Positions 26,636-34,754 of a stretch of DNA of 64,000 bases are shown here, one piece after another (position 1 is the stretch's first letter; each line of letters begins with the position of its first letter). The stretch is from Mesorhizobium_G sp050247155 (lineage in GTDB: Bacteria; Pseudomonadota; Alphaproteobacteria; Rhizobiales; Rhizobiaceae), in contig JBFWUS010000009.1 of NCBI GenBank assembly GCA_050247155.1, forward strand, positions 1 to 64,000. The letters run 5' to 3'. The position numbers were made by a program, and so were the translations under genes. The notes under the pieces were generated by a model. It saw nothing but the letters and a program-made list of their open reading frames with translations, did no database searches and was not told the DNA's origin.

Positions 26636-28045
26636 TCACTGCTTCCAGATCGAATATTCGATCTTGTCCTTCAGTTCCGGATAGGCATCGGGATCGAAGC
26701 GCGGCACTCCTGCCTTCTGCTGCTCGAAATAGTCCTTGGTCAGTTTCGCGACGGTACCTGACAGCAAGATGATAGCAATGAGGTTGACGGTTGCCATCAG
26801 GCCCATTGCAGCGTCCGCCATATTGAAGACCACGGCGACGGAAGTGTATGCGCCCCAGATCACCATGAGCAGAACGGCAACACGAAGCACGCTTATCGTA
26901 CCCTTGTTATCCAGCTTCAGGAACACCATCGCATTCTCGGAATACGCATAGTTGCCGATGATGGATGTGAAGGCGAAGAAAAAGATGGCAACTGCGATGA
27001 AGTAGCGTCCGGCTTCGCCGATATGCGCCACCATCGCTTCCTGCGTCAGCGGTGTGCCAGTCAGTTCGGAACCCGGCGTCATCACGCCGGAAAGCAGGAT
27101 CATGATGCCTGTCGCCGTGCAGATGAGGATCGTGTCGATGAACACGCCTAGCGACTGCACAAACCCCTGGCTGGACGGGTGATGGGGCGTCGGCGTCGCG
27201 ACAGCGGCGATATTGGGAGCCGAACCCATGCCGGCTTCATTGGAAAACAGACCACGCTTGACGCCGTTCAGCATCGCTCCCACTACACCGCCCGCCGCCT
27301 GTTCGATGCCAAAGGCGCTCTTGATGATCAGCGACAAGACAGCAGGCACCTCGGTGATGTTCGCGATGACGACGAAGATCGCCATACCGAGATAGGCTAT
27401 GGCCATGAAAGGCACGATATACTCAGCGACCTGAGCAATCTGGCGGATGCCGCCGAAGATAACCACTGCCGTTAAAGCCGCGAGCGCGACCCCAACCCAG
27501 ATCTTATTGACGCCAAACGCACCCTGCATCGCATCTGCGATCGAATTGGCTTGCACCGCATTGAAAACCAGTCCGAACGCGATGATCAGGCATATCGAAA
27601 AAATTGCGCCTGCCCACGGGGCATTCAGGCCCTTCGAGATGTAGAAAGCCGGGCCGCCTCGATACTGGCCGTTATGGTCGGTAATCTTGTAGAGCTGGGC
27701 GAGGCTGCTTTCCGAATAGGCCGTAGCCATTCCGACAAACGCCACAACCCACATCCAGAACAATGCCCCCGGGCCACCAAGGAACAGCGCCACGGCGACA
27801 CCGGCGAGATTGCCGGTTCCGACGCGTGAGGCAAGGCTGGTGCACAGGGCCTGAAAGGGCGTGATGCCACTGGCGTCACTCTGGGGAGCATGCATCACAG
27901 ATCGAAACAGTTCCGGGAAGTGCCTGATTTGGATGAAGCCGAGGCGGATCGTGAAGAAGATGCCGACGGCGATCAGGCCGTAGATGAGCACATAGCCCCA
28001 GAAGATCGTGTTCAGGAAATCTATGACGGCATTCAACACACTCAT
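26636..28045 (-). CDS. Sodium:alanine symporter family (AGCS) carrier (469 aa)
   Basis: The family signatures are present: GTGNLAGVAVALFLGGPGALFWMW near residue 77, read here in pieces, and GLFSNEAGMGSAPNIAA near 270. There are ten or eleven hydrophobic segments and the length is normal. AGCS carriers import alanine or glycine with sodium or protons. It is encoded 180 bases upstream of nhaA in the same direction, though the gap suggests a separate promoter is possible. Substrate cannot be refined from sequence alone. Confidence 0.94.
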   Translation of the reverse strand: MSVLNAVIDFLNTIFWGYVLIYGLIAVGIFFTIRLGFIQIRHFPELFRSVMHAPQSDASGITPFQALCTSLASRVGTGNLAGVAVALFLGGPGALFWMWVVAFVGMATAYSESSLAQLYKITDHNGQYRGGPAFYISKGLNAPWAGAIFSICLIIAFGLVFNAVQANSIADAMQGAFGVNKIWVGVALAALTAVVIFGGIRQIAQVAEYIVPFMAIAYLGMAIFVVIANITEVPAVLSLIIKSAFGIEQAAGGVVGAMLNGVKRGLFSNEAGMGSAPNIAAVATPTPHHPSSQGFVQSLGVFIDTILICTATGIMILLSGVMTPGSELTGTPLTQEAMVAHIGEAGRYFIAVAIFFFAFTSIIGNYAYSENAMVFLKLDNKGTISVLRVAVLLMVIWGAYTSVAVVFNMADAAMGLMATVNLIAIILLSGTVAKLTKDYFEQQKAGVPRFDPDAYPELKDKIEYSIWKQ

Positions 28046-28504
28046 GTCGGCCCCTCGTTAGACCACGGCGTCTCGCCCCCCTTGGCAATCGATAAATGCT
28101 TGCACCAGTTATCGTTATGCGCCGCGAATTTGTAAGACGACTGGATAGTTGCACGAGAACAGCCATGCGGCAACAAGGGGCGTTCAGACGGAACACAGGT
28201 CTAGTCTTGGACCTCGTGTTGGACCGACCAGACGTAAACATTTCTTCTCTTCAAACTGCGATACGCAACTTCGAGTGTGTTCCGCATCCTCTGATCTATC
28301 GGCTCATCGTCAGGCTCTGCCACGCAGGGTCGTTTTCGCGAGACACTCTTTGTCCGGGGCATCTTCTGTATCCCGTGGGTCCGGGTGTCTATGCTGGCTT
28401 ATCGGCGCTGGCCGAGCCCTTTGCCGTGTATCCTGCACGCGGTCAGGCAGCCGGGTGATGAAGGTACAGGTCGCTTTCCAGCAGGAATGACGGCAACTAC
28501 CCGT

Positions 28505-28743
28505 GTTGCATGGCATGGCATCGCGCTGGGAATGCCGATGCAGAACGGTTCGTCGATAGTTTGAACGGCAGGCCGCGCGACTAGCGCCTCAACGAAGCGC
28601 TGTTTTCGCCCCCCGTTGAGGCGCGAACGGCAATCCGGCTCTGGAAGGAGGATTACAATCAGCAACGAGCGCCCTCAGCGTTCGGCAAAGCTACCCTGGG
28701 TGAAGTCACATCGAAAATGAGACTTGAGAAACTGACCGCATGA
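28505..28743 (+). pseudogene. IS3-family transposase relic (OrfB C-terminus)
   Basis: The frame reads GIALGMPMQNG and, after a one-base frameshift near 28547, FVDSLNGRPRD, a TAG stop at 28582, then RLNEALFS and IRLWKEDYNQQRAPSAFG, ending at a TGA at 28741. This is the conserved tail of an IS3-type integrase-core transposase, including the glutamate helix region. With a frameshift, an internal stop and no N-terminal part it is dead. Terminal inverted repeats were not found. Confidence 0.8.
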
Positions 28744-28883
28744 GGCCACAAATCAACCTAGGGCCCTCCGCAAAACCGGAGAAGGCTTGGGGCTCAGGTT
28801 GCCACTTCTCGTCCGTCGCGCGGAATAAAAGGGCGAGCATCTCAGTATATATGGCGCGTTGAATCAAAAGCGGGCAACTTGGA

Positions 28884-29159
28884 ATGTGGACCGGCCGGGT
28901 AATAATGCCAAGCTTCAGGGCCCGGGTCCCAGTGCAGTACTACTCGTTGGTAAATCCGCGGAGAGACGGAATAGTCATCGGCTTTCTAGGCGGTGAGCCG
29001 ATATACGATGTTGTGTTTGATAGGGACGACAATCGGTATCGATACTGTGGCGTTGTCTCCCGAAACACCAGCGGATCGATTGCTGTCGATACGTTGTGTC
29101 AAGGCGAATGGCTGGTCGACAATAAATTGATCTACGCAGTCGACAACCTGCGCAAATAG
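28884..29159 (+). CDS. Small beta-rich hypothetical protein (91 aa)
   Basis: Start choice lies between the ATGs at 28884 and 28905; the first has TTGGA just upstream. The product has alternating hydrophobic and charged residues (GFLGGEPIYDVVFDRDDNRYRYCG) that look like a small beta-barrel, with no signal peptide. It stands alone between the IS relic and the bufferin operon. Composition supports coding but no family is recognised. Confidence 0.55.
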   Translation: MWTGRVIMPSFRARVPVQYYSLVNPRRDGIVIGFLGGEPIYDVVFDRDDNRYRYCGVVSRNTSGSIAVDTLCQGEWLVDNKLIYAVDNLRK

Positions 29160-29326
29160 AACGTTCGGGATGAAAGCCAAACTTGTCTGCGTTGCCATAG
29201 CCGGGAAATGCGGCATCGAATTGACCTGAGCAGCGCTGCTGGCGGCGGACGTGGCGGCTGCAGGCGCCTTGACGAGATCGTTCGTCTCCACATCGTCTGG
29301 CGATGGCCTTGGGCCCTATCCAGTAC

Positions 29327-29422
29327 CTACGCGTACGCCGTCTTGCTTCTGCCTAGCCGGCGCGCCATCTCGCCGATCGAGTGAGCTTCCGCCGATACTG
29401 CCGCAACCGCGGCGCGCTGACC
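29327..29422 (-). pseudogene. Possible IS30-like transposase helix-turn-helix relic
   Basis: A short minus-strand frame reads AAVSAEAHSIGEMARRLGRSK and stops. This resembles the N-terminal helix-turn-helix of IS30-type transposases (a stretch normally continuing RSKSTVSRE). No more of the gene is seen on either side, so it is either a small relic or chance similarity. Confidence 0.3.
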
Positions 29423-29611
29423 TTACGCGATGCCGTTCGAAGCGCGGCCGGCCCTTCGCTGCGTAGCCGCGCAACGATTGGACAAACAGAGCGGCCAGTC
29501 GATCACGAATTCGTTCCTGACCAGGTGTAACGCCGCAGGAGCTCTGAGCGAACAAGGCATTACGCGGCCGGCGAACGGCTCGCGCACAATGTTCCAGAGG
29601 AGAATATCAGC

Positions 29612-29899
29612 ATGAATCGCTCCACGCTCGCCCTCACCCTTGCCGGATCGCTGACCGCAGCGCTTGCTTCCACCGCATATGCTTCGCCCGTGTCCGCCGA
29701 ATATATGTCCGGCAAGGAGAAGTGCTACGGCATTGCCCTCAAGGGTCAGAACGACTGCGCTGCCGGCCCTGGCACTACCTGCGCCGGCACTTCGGCCACG
29801 GACTATCAGGGCAACGCCTGGAAGGCTGTGCCGGCCGGCACCTGCGCCTCGATGAATGTCGAAGGCCATATGGGCTCGCTGGAGCCGAAGAAAGGCTGA
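29612..29899 (+). CDS. bufA: Bufferin precursor peptide, DUF2282 family (95 aa)
   Basis: A signal peptide (residues 1-24, ending AYA) is followed by the DUF2282 core with its four conserved cysteines: KCYGIALKGQNDCAAGPGTTC in two overlapping motifs, then AGTC. In this family, cysteines are modified by the MNIO enzyme encoded next door, giving an exported copper-binding peptide called a bufferin. The ATG at 29612 has GAGGAG upstream. It is the first gene of a four-gene operon with bufB, bufC and a DoxX gene. Confidence 0.92.
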   Translation: MNRSTLALTLAGSLTAALASTAYASPVSAEYMSGKEKCYGIALKGQNDCAAGPGTTCAGTSATDYQGNAWKAVPAGTCASMNVEGHMGSLEPKKG

Positions 29900-29964
29900 A
29901 CCAAGCGGGAGACGCGGGCCAGCCGCGGCTCCCATTTCGCCTCGCCTTGGAGGACCAACGCCCT

Positions 29965-30834
29965 ATGCCTGACAGAACAAATGTTCTGCCCGCCTGTGCC
30001 GGCCTCGGCCTTAAGGCCGAACATTATGACGCGATCCTCGCCGATGCTCCAGATGTCGGCTTCTTCGAGGTGCATGCGGAGAACTACATGGGCGCCGGCG
30101 GACCGCCGCATCGCTATCTGGAGGCGATAGCTGATCGCTATCCGCTGTCGCTGCATGGCGTCGGCCTGTCGATCGGCGCTGCAAGACCACTCGACCGAGC
30201 GCACCTCAAGCGGCTGCGTGTCCTGATTGACCGCTATCGGCCGCGAAGCTTTTCGGAGCATCTCGCTTGGTCGACGCATGACACGGGCTTTCTCAACGAC
30301 CTGCTGCCATTGCCCTACACGTCCGGGACACTGGCGCTGGTGTCTGCGCATGTCGACGAGACGCAGCAGGCGCTCGGCTGCAGGCTGCTGCTGGAGAACC
30401 CTTCCACTTACGTCCTGTTTGCCGAGAGCACGATCGACGAGATCGACTTCCTCGATGCGGTCGCCGAGCGTACCGGCTGCGGCCTGCTGCTCGACATCAA
30501 CAATGTCATGGTGTCGGCAGTCAACCATCGGCTCGATCCTTTCTGGTATATCGACCGCTACCCGGTCGAGCGCGTCGGCGAAATTCACCTTGCCGGCTAT
30601 GACGACGCCGTGGACGACGCGGGCGAGCGGCTGCTGATCGACGCGCACGGCTCGGCTGTAGGGGCCGACGTCATGGCGCTCTACCGCCACACGCTTTGCC
30701 GCAGCGGCCCGCTGCCCACGCTGATCGAGTGGGACAATGACGTACCAGATTTCTCGACGCTGCTCGCCGAAGCCCGGCGCGCCGATGCGCTGCTGGCGGA
30801 AGAAGCTGCGCGACGCGCGAGAAGAGTGGCCTGA
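29965..30834 (+). CDS. bufB: MNIO-family enzyme, DUF692 (289 aa), bufferin maturase
   Basis: The TIM-barrel DUF692 family, now called multinuclear non-heme iron oxygenases, is recognised by GLGLKAEHYDAIL, FFEVHAENYMG, SLHGVGLSIG, FSEHLAW, LLLDINNVMVSA and IHLAGYDD, with the histidine, aspartate and glutamate residues that bind iron. It should oxidise cysteines of the BufA precursor. The ATG at 29965 has GGAGG 11 bases upstream; the longer open frame overlaps bufA and is a shadow. The stop lies three bases before bufC. Confidence 0.94.
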   Translation: MPDRTNVLPACAGLGLKAEHYDAILADAPDVGFFEVHAENYMGAGGPPHRYLEAIADRYPLSLHGVGLSIGAARPLDRAHLKRLRVLIDRYRPRSFSEHLAWSTHDTGFLNDLLPLPYTSGTLALVSAHVDETQQALGCRLLLENPSTYVLFAESTIDEIDFLDAVAERTGCGLLLDINNVMVSAVNHRLDPFWYIDRYPVERVGEIHLAGYDDAVDDAGERLLIDAHGSAVGADVMALYRHTLCRSGPLPTLIEWDNDVPDFSTLLAEARRADALLAEEAARRARRVA

Positions 30835-30837
30835 GCC

Positions 30838-31599
30838 ATGCTGCGCACGACTAGCCAGGACGCTTTCGCGCTCGCGCTGCTTCAGCCCGGATCGCCAATC
30901 CCATCCGGTATCGTCACTGCGTGGGGCGAGGCCGACGCGGCGCGGTTCGCGGTTTATCGCAACAACGTCTTCGTCGGCCTCACGCGTGCGCTTGCACGAC
31001 GCTTCCCCGTAACGGAGCGGTTGGTGGGCGCGGCGTTTTTCCACGGCATGGCGCGTGCCTACGCCCAGGAGCACAAGCCGGCGACGCCGCTGATGTTTGC
31101 CTATGGTAGCGACTTTCCCGACTTCATTGCAGCGTTCGCACCTGCGGCCTCGCTGGCCTACCTGCCCGATGTAGCGCAGCTGGAGGCAGCCTGGAGCGAC
31201 GCATACCACGCGGCCGATGCCGCATCACTGACGCCGATCGAACTCAGCGCGCTAACGCCCGACCAGATGGAAACGGCGCGGCTGACTCCCCACCCCGCCG
31301 TGCGGCTCGTCCGCTCCGACCATCCGGTAGGCGCGATATGGGCCGCGCACCAGGACGACGAGGTGGCGAGGATCAGGGACTGGCGGGCGGAAACGGTTCT
31401 TATCACGCGCCCGGAATTGGAGGTAGGCGTCCATGTCCTTCCGGCGCATGATGCCGGCTTCGCGGCAGCGCTCCTGCAAGGCACAACGCTTGGCGAAGCC
31501 GCGCGAGCGGCCTCATCGGACCCGCAATTCGACTTTGGAATGGCGCTTGTCGGGCTCGTCTCACTCGGCGCATTCCGCACCATGGATCTGGGAGTTTGA
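30838..31599 (+). CDS. bufC: DUF2063 partner protein of the MNIO enzyme (253 aa)
   Basis: The N-terminal DUF2063 domain shows FAVYRNNVFVGLTRALARRFPVTERLVG, quoted here as the FAVYRNNV and RRFPVTERLVG motifs, and a YLPDVAQLEAAW helix, which mark the RiPP partner that presents the precursor peptide to the MNIO enzyme. The start follows the bufB stop after three bases and the stop is two bases before the DoxX start, so the operon is continuous. Confidence 0.92.
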   Translation: MLRTTSQDAFALALLQPGSPIPSGIVTAWGEADAARFAVYRNNVFVGLTRALARRFPVTERLVGAAFFHGMARAYAQEHKPATPLMFAYGSDFPDFIAAFAPAASLAYLPDVAQLEAAWSDAYHAADAASLTPIELSALTPDQMETARLTPHPAVRLVRSDHPVGAIWAAHQDDEVARIRDWRAETVLITRPELEVGVHVLPAHDAGFAAALLQGTTLGEAARAASSDPQFDFGMALVGLVSLGAFRTMDLGV

Positions 31600-31601
31600 C
31601 A

Positions 31602-32093
31602 ATGACGACGCAGACCGCACCCCGGCGCCATAATCCGCTGCTGTCGGCGATCAGCCAAATCGAACGGCGGCTAGCCGTCATTCCTGCATCGCTTCCTCTG
31701 CTGGCGCTCCGCATCGCGCTCGCCGTTCCTTTCTACAAGTCGGGTTTGACGAAATGGGACGGCTTCCTGACCCTCTCCGATGGCGCAAAGTTTCTCTTCG
31801 TCGACGAGTTCAGGCTGCATATCTTCGGTAGCCAGTACCTTTATCCGTTCCCGCTGGCCGCTGCCTCGCTGGCCGGGGTCGCGGAGATCGCCCTGCCGAT
31901 CCTGCTCGTTTTGGGTCTTTTGACACGCTTGGCCGCGGTCGGTCTGCTCGCCATGACTGCGGTGATCCAACTCACCGTGCCAGATGGCTGGGCGAACTTC
32001 CATCTGCCCTGGGCGGCAATGGCGTTCGCGCTGGTTGTGTTTGGCCCCGGCAAGATCGCGCTCGATCCGTACATTGTGGCGAAGCGTTCATAG
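31602..32093 (+). CDS. DoxX family membrane protein (163 aa)
   Basis: Four hydrophobic segments (residues about 33-50, 78-98, 104-122 and 130-150) with the DoxX pattern ALRIALAVPFYKSGLTKW are present. The ATG at 31602 has GGGAG seven bases upstream; an apparent TTG two codons earlier overlaps the bufC stop and is unlikely. DoxX genes commonly close bufferin operons, where they may serve copper-linked redox balance at the membrane; the exact role is not settled. Confidence 0.9.
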   Translation: MTTQTAPRRHNPLLSAISQIERRLAVIPASLPLLALRIALAVPFYKSGLTKWDGFLTLSDGAKFLFVDEFRLHIFGSQYLYPFPLAAASLAGVAEIALPILLVLGLLTRLAAVGLLAMTAVIQLTVPDGWANFHLPWAAMAFALVVFGPGKIALDPYIVAKRS

Positions 32094-32319
32094 GGGAACG
32101 TTCTGCAGCGCCTGCTGATTCCCATCGGCTTTCTGACCGGTCATTTCTCCTTCCGCTGACCTGATCTGGCCGCGCCCTTGTGCGGCCTGATTCATGGCTG
32201 TCCTGGCATGGGGTTTTCGCCCCTGCAACGGCATCAAGCCGTCTTTTCGCGTTGCCCGCCCGCTCGCGTTCCGCTCGGGGTGCAAGGGCGCTCTCCTCCT
32301 GCCTCTCCGGACGCCATCA

Positions 32320-32338
32320 GGCCGCGACGGTCGCGGCC
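32320..32338 (+). promoter_or_regulatory. Perfect 8-bp hairpin ahead of the ArdC-like gene
   Basis: GGCCGCGA and TCGCGGCC flank a three-base loop, 24 bases before the ArdC-like start codon and just before its AAAGGAG box. The following bases are not a U-run, so an mRNA leader structure or a protein-binding palindrome is more likely than a terminator. Confidence 0.45.
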
Positions 32339-32362
32339 GGAAACAGCGAAAGGAGAGATGAA

Positions 32363-33271
32363 ATGTCCCGCAATCAGCAAAAGTTCGACGTCCATCAGGA
32401 AGTCACCAACCGCGTTGTGGCGGCACTCGAAACAGCCGGCGAATTCCAGCTTCCGTGGATCAGGAACAAAGGCGGCTCGATGAAGCGGCCCGTCAACATC
32501 GCCTCGGCCAAGCCCTACAACGGTGTCAACATCGTTTCGCTCTGGGTTGCCGCGCAGGCTTGTGATTATCCCTCGTATCTGTGGGGCACATATCGCCAGT
32601 GGCAGGAACGCGGCTGTCAGGTCCGCCGCGGCGAGAAATCCTCGCTGGTCGTCTTCTACAAGAAGCTGGAATTCGAGCAGACCGACGAACAGACCGGTGA
32701 AGCGGAAACCGCCGAGCGCCTGATGGCCCGCGCCAGCTTCGTCTTCAACGCAGCCCAGGTCGACGGCTTCAAGCTGGACAGCGAACAGGCGCTTCCCGAC
32801 GCACCCATCTTCGATCCGATCGAACGCGCCGAAGCCTTCGCCAAAGCAACCGGCGCCAGGATCCAGGAAGGCGGCGACAAGGCCTGCTACATCCCTTCGG
32901 CCGACATGATCCGCATCCCCGAGCGCCGCCGCTTCACCGGGACATCGACCACGACACCGGCCGAGGGCTTCTATTCGACGCTCTGCCACGAACTTGTCCA
33001 CTGGTCGGGCGTCAAGCACCGGCTCGACCGCGATCTCACCGGCCGCTTCGGCTCCGTGAGCTACGCGATGGAAGAGCTGGTCGCGGAACTCGGCGCAGCG
33101 TTCCTGTGCGGCGATCTCGGCATCACCCCGGAGCCGCGCGCCGACCATGCGCAGTACATCGCCCATTGGCTCAAAATCCTCAAAGGCGACAAGAAGGCGG
33201 TCTTCACCGCCGCCTCGAAAGCTTCGGAGGCCGCCAACTGGCTGATCACCTGCAATCCAAACGCGCCGTAG
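32363..33271 (+). CDS. ardC: ArdC-like antirestriction protein (302 aa)
   Basis: The N-terminal ArdC ssDNA-binding domain (FDVHQEVTNRVVAAL, then PWIRNKGG and YNGVNIVSLW) is followed by a zincin-type metallopeptidase domain with HELVHWSG near residue 212 and a downstream glutamate (EELVAELGAAFLCG). ArdC proteins protect incoming DNA during conjugation. The ATG at 32363 has AAAGGAG upstream; an ATG at 32358 is out of frame. It is preceded by about 270 bases of leader with a hairpin, a common feature of early-expressed transfer genes. Confidence 0.92.
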   Translation: MSRNQQKFDVHQEVTNRVVAALETAGEFQLPWIRNKGGSMKRPVNIASAKPYNGVNIVSLWVAAQACDYPSYLWGTYRQWQERGCQVRRGEKSSLVVFYKKLEFEQTDEQTGEAETAERLMARASFVFNAAQVDGFKLDSEQALPDAPIFDPIERAEAFAKATGARIQEGGDKACYIPSADMIRIPERRRFTGTSTTTPAEGFYSTLCHELVHWSGVKHRLDRDLTGRFGSVSYAMEELVAELGAAFLCGDLGITPEPRADHAQYIAHWLKILKGDKKAVFTAASKASEAANWLITCNPNAP

Positions 33272-33562
33272 ACGCGTCACCCGCGACACGCCAGATCAAA
33301 TCATGCCGGCTCGTCGGCGCTGGAAAGGGGCGGCATTCATTCTTTACGAGCTTCACGGAAAGCGCGGCAGAGTCGATGATTTCGGACCTGATGTGCTCAA
33401 CCCCGAAGCTATCTCAATCCCATCGCGTTTGAGGAAGATATTGTACCAGCGTTCTGTTGCGTGCCCGAAAGCCGGCAACAGGCCAAAATATGCCGCAAGA
33501 AAGCAGTTTGCGATTATGTGGATTCATCCATATAGCATCGACAATTATTTGTGAGAGCGCAA

Positions 33563-33946
33563 ATGAGCGGTAAACTGCTTGAACTGACCGTCGACATTGT
33601 AAGTGCTTATATTGGCAACAATCCAATACCGCCATCACGGCTGCAAGAGCTGGTGCAAGACGTGAGCTCAGCGCTGGCAAAAATTTCCAGTGGCACCGAG
33701 CCCGAGGCCGAGCGTAGAAACCCGGCCATTGACCCCAAGCGATCGGTTCGTCACGATCACATCGTCTGCCTGGAGGACGGGCAGAAATATCGATCGCTCA
33801 AGCGCCACTTAATGAGCCATCACGGAATGACCCCGGATCAGTATCGCCTGAAATGGGACCTGAAGCCTGACTACCCGATGACCGCCCCAGCCTATTCCGA
33901 GCGCCGGTCAGGCCTGGCCAAGGCCATTGGATTGGGTCGCAAGTAG
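33563..33946 (+). CDS. MucR/Ros-family zinc-finger regulator (127 aa)
   Basis: The family core is clear: a VCLEDGQKYRSLKRHLMSHH zinc finger (C, D, H, H ligands), the TPDQYRLKWDL helix and a C-terminal SGLAKAIGLGRK. MucR/Ros proteins are alphaproteobacterial silencers that bind AT-rich DNA. I use ATG 33563; a GTG four codons earlier is possible. Plasmid or element-borne copies may silence the element's own cargo, such as the AT-rich gene at 15283-16287, which is inference. Confidence 0.92.
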   Translation: MSGKLLELTVDIVSAYIGNNPIPPSRLQELVQDVSSALAKISSGTEPEAERRNPAIDPKRSVRHDHIVCLEDGQKYRSLKRHLMSHHGMTPDQYRLKWDLKPDYPMTAPAYSERRSGLAKAIGLGRK

Positions 33947-34754
33947 AGGCAGTCTCCGAAAAAAAAGACCGGCCCGAAGCGATAGGCTCTCAAACCTTGT
34001 CCGGTGGCCTCAACGTAGCGGTTCTCGGTCGCTACCCATCCTGCTCGCGTGTGCCTCTTGGCCGGACGCCAAAAAACGGTGGAGCGCGAAAGCGGACCAC
34101 AGGCTCAAAGTCGGTTTGCCGGCAGCCGAGTGAGCACTCGTGTTAATCGTCTCGACCGCTACCAGGCATAGGCGTCAGGTTTGTCCCGGTCGCAATAGAT
34201 ACATTCTTTTCAGCTTTCCTGCCGGCCGCCAACATCTGCGCTGGCCTCATCGACCACAAGACAGCTTGCCAACATTGACCTGAATTCACCAGTTAGGTGC
34301 CGCCTCCGCTTAGGCGGATCGGGCTCTATCTCGCCCTGCTCGACCGAACCACTGCTTCGCGCAAGGCTCCGCAGCGTTTCGGCCCATGCGGGTTACGATC
34401 CCATGGCGGATTTGGATGGAGGCGGCCTGAATCCGGCCGCCGGGTTGTTGGTCTGACGCGCGTGTTCCACGCGCTTGCACCCGATCTGCCAGCTTACACC
34501 GACGCCGGTGACGTTTCCCAATAGCCGAAGTCCGGCTGGCCCGCTCCTTCGTCACTTCGTTCCTCCCGTGTGGCCGGACCTTCGCCCGCTGAAGGGGGTT
34601 CGGCTTTGGCGTCTCCGTTCTTTCGGTACGAGGTCCGTGCCGCGCTGTGCGCGGCTTGAAGGACGGACGCTCGGCGCTGGCCAGGGGTGCATGCGCGGTT
34701 CTCTGTCCAGAGGGCTTCGCATGTTCATCAATTGGCTAGCGAAAGGAACATGCC
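33947..34754. other. Long gene-free leader ahead of the ParB-like gene
   Basis: About 800 bases carry no convincing gene. The stretch has several GC-rich inverted repeats, for example GGCGGCC (34421-34427) with GGCCGCC (34435-34441) around a seven-base loop, and ends in a good ribosome-binding site for the next gene. It could hold a promoter, a structured leader, a small RNA or an origin; I see no iterons or A/T-rich melting region. Confidence 0.4.

Noticed and set aside
29806..31209. Minus-strand open frame of 467 codons
   Set aside because: It is antisense to bufA, bufB and bufC, whose families are unambiguous. The antisense translation has no domain and arises from high GC at third positions.
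32234..33289. Minus-strand open frame of 351 codons
   Set aside because: It is antisense to the ArdC-like gene, which has a zinc-protease motif and a ribosome-binding site.
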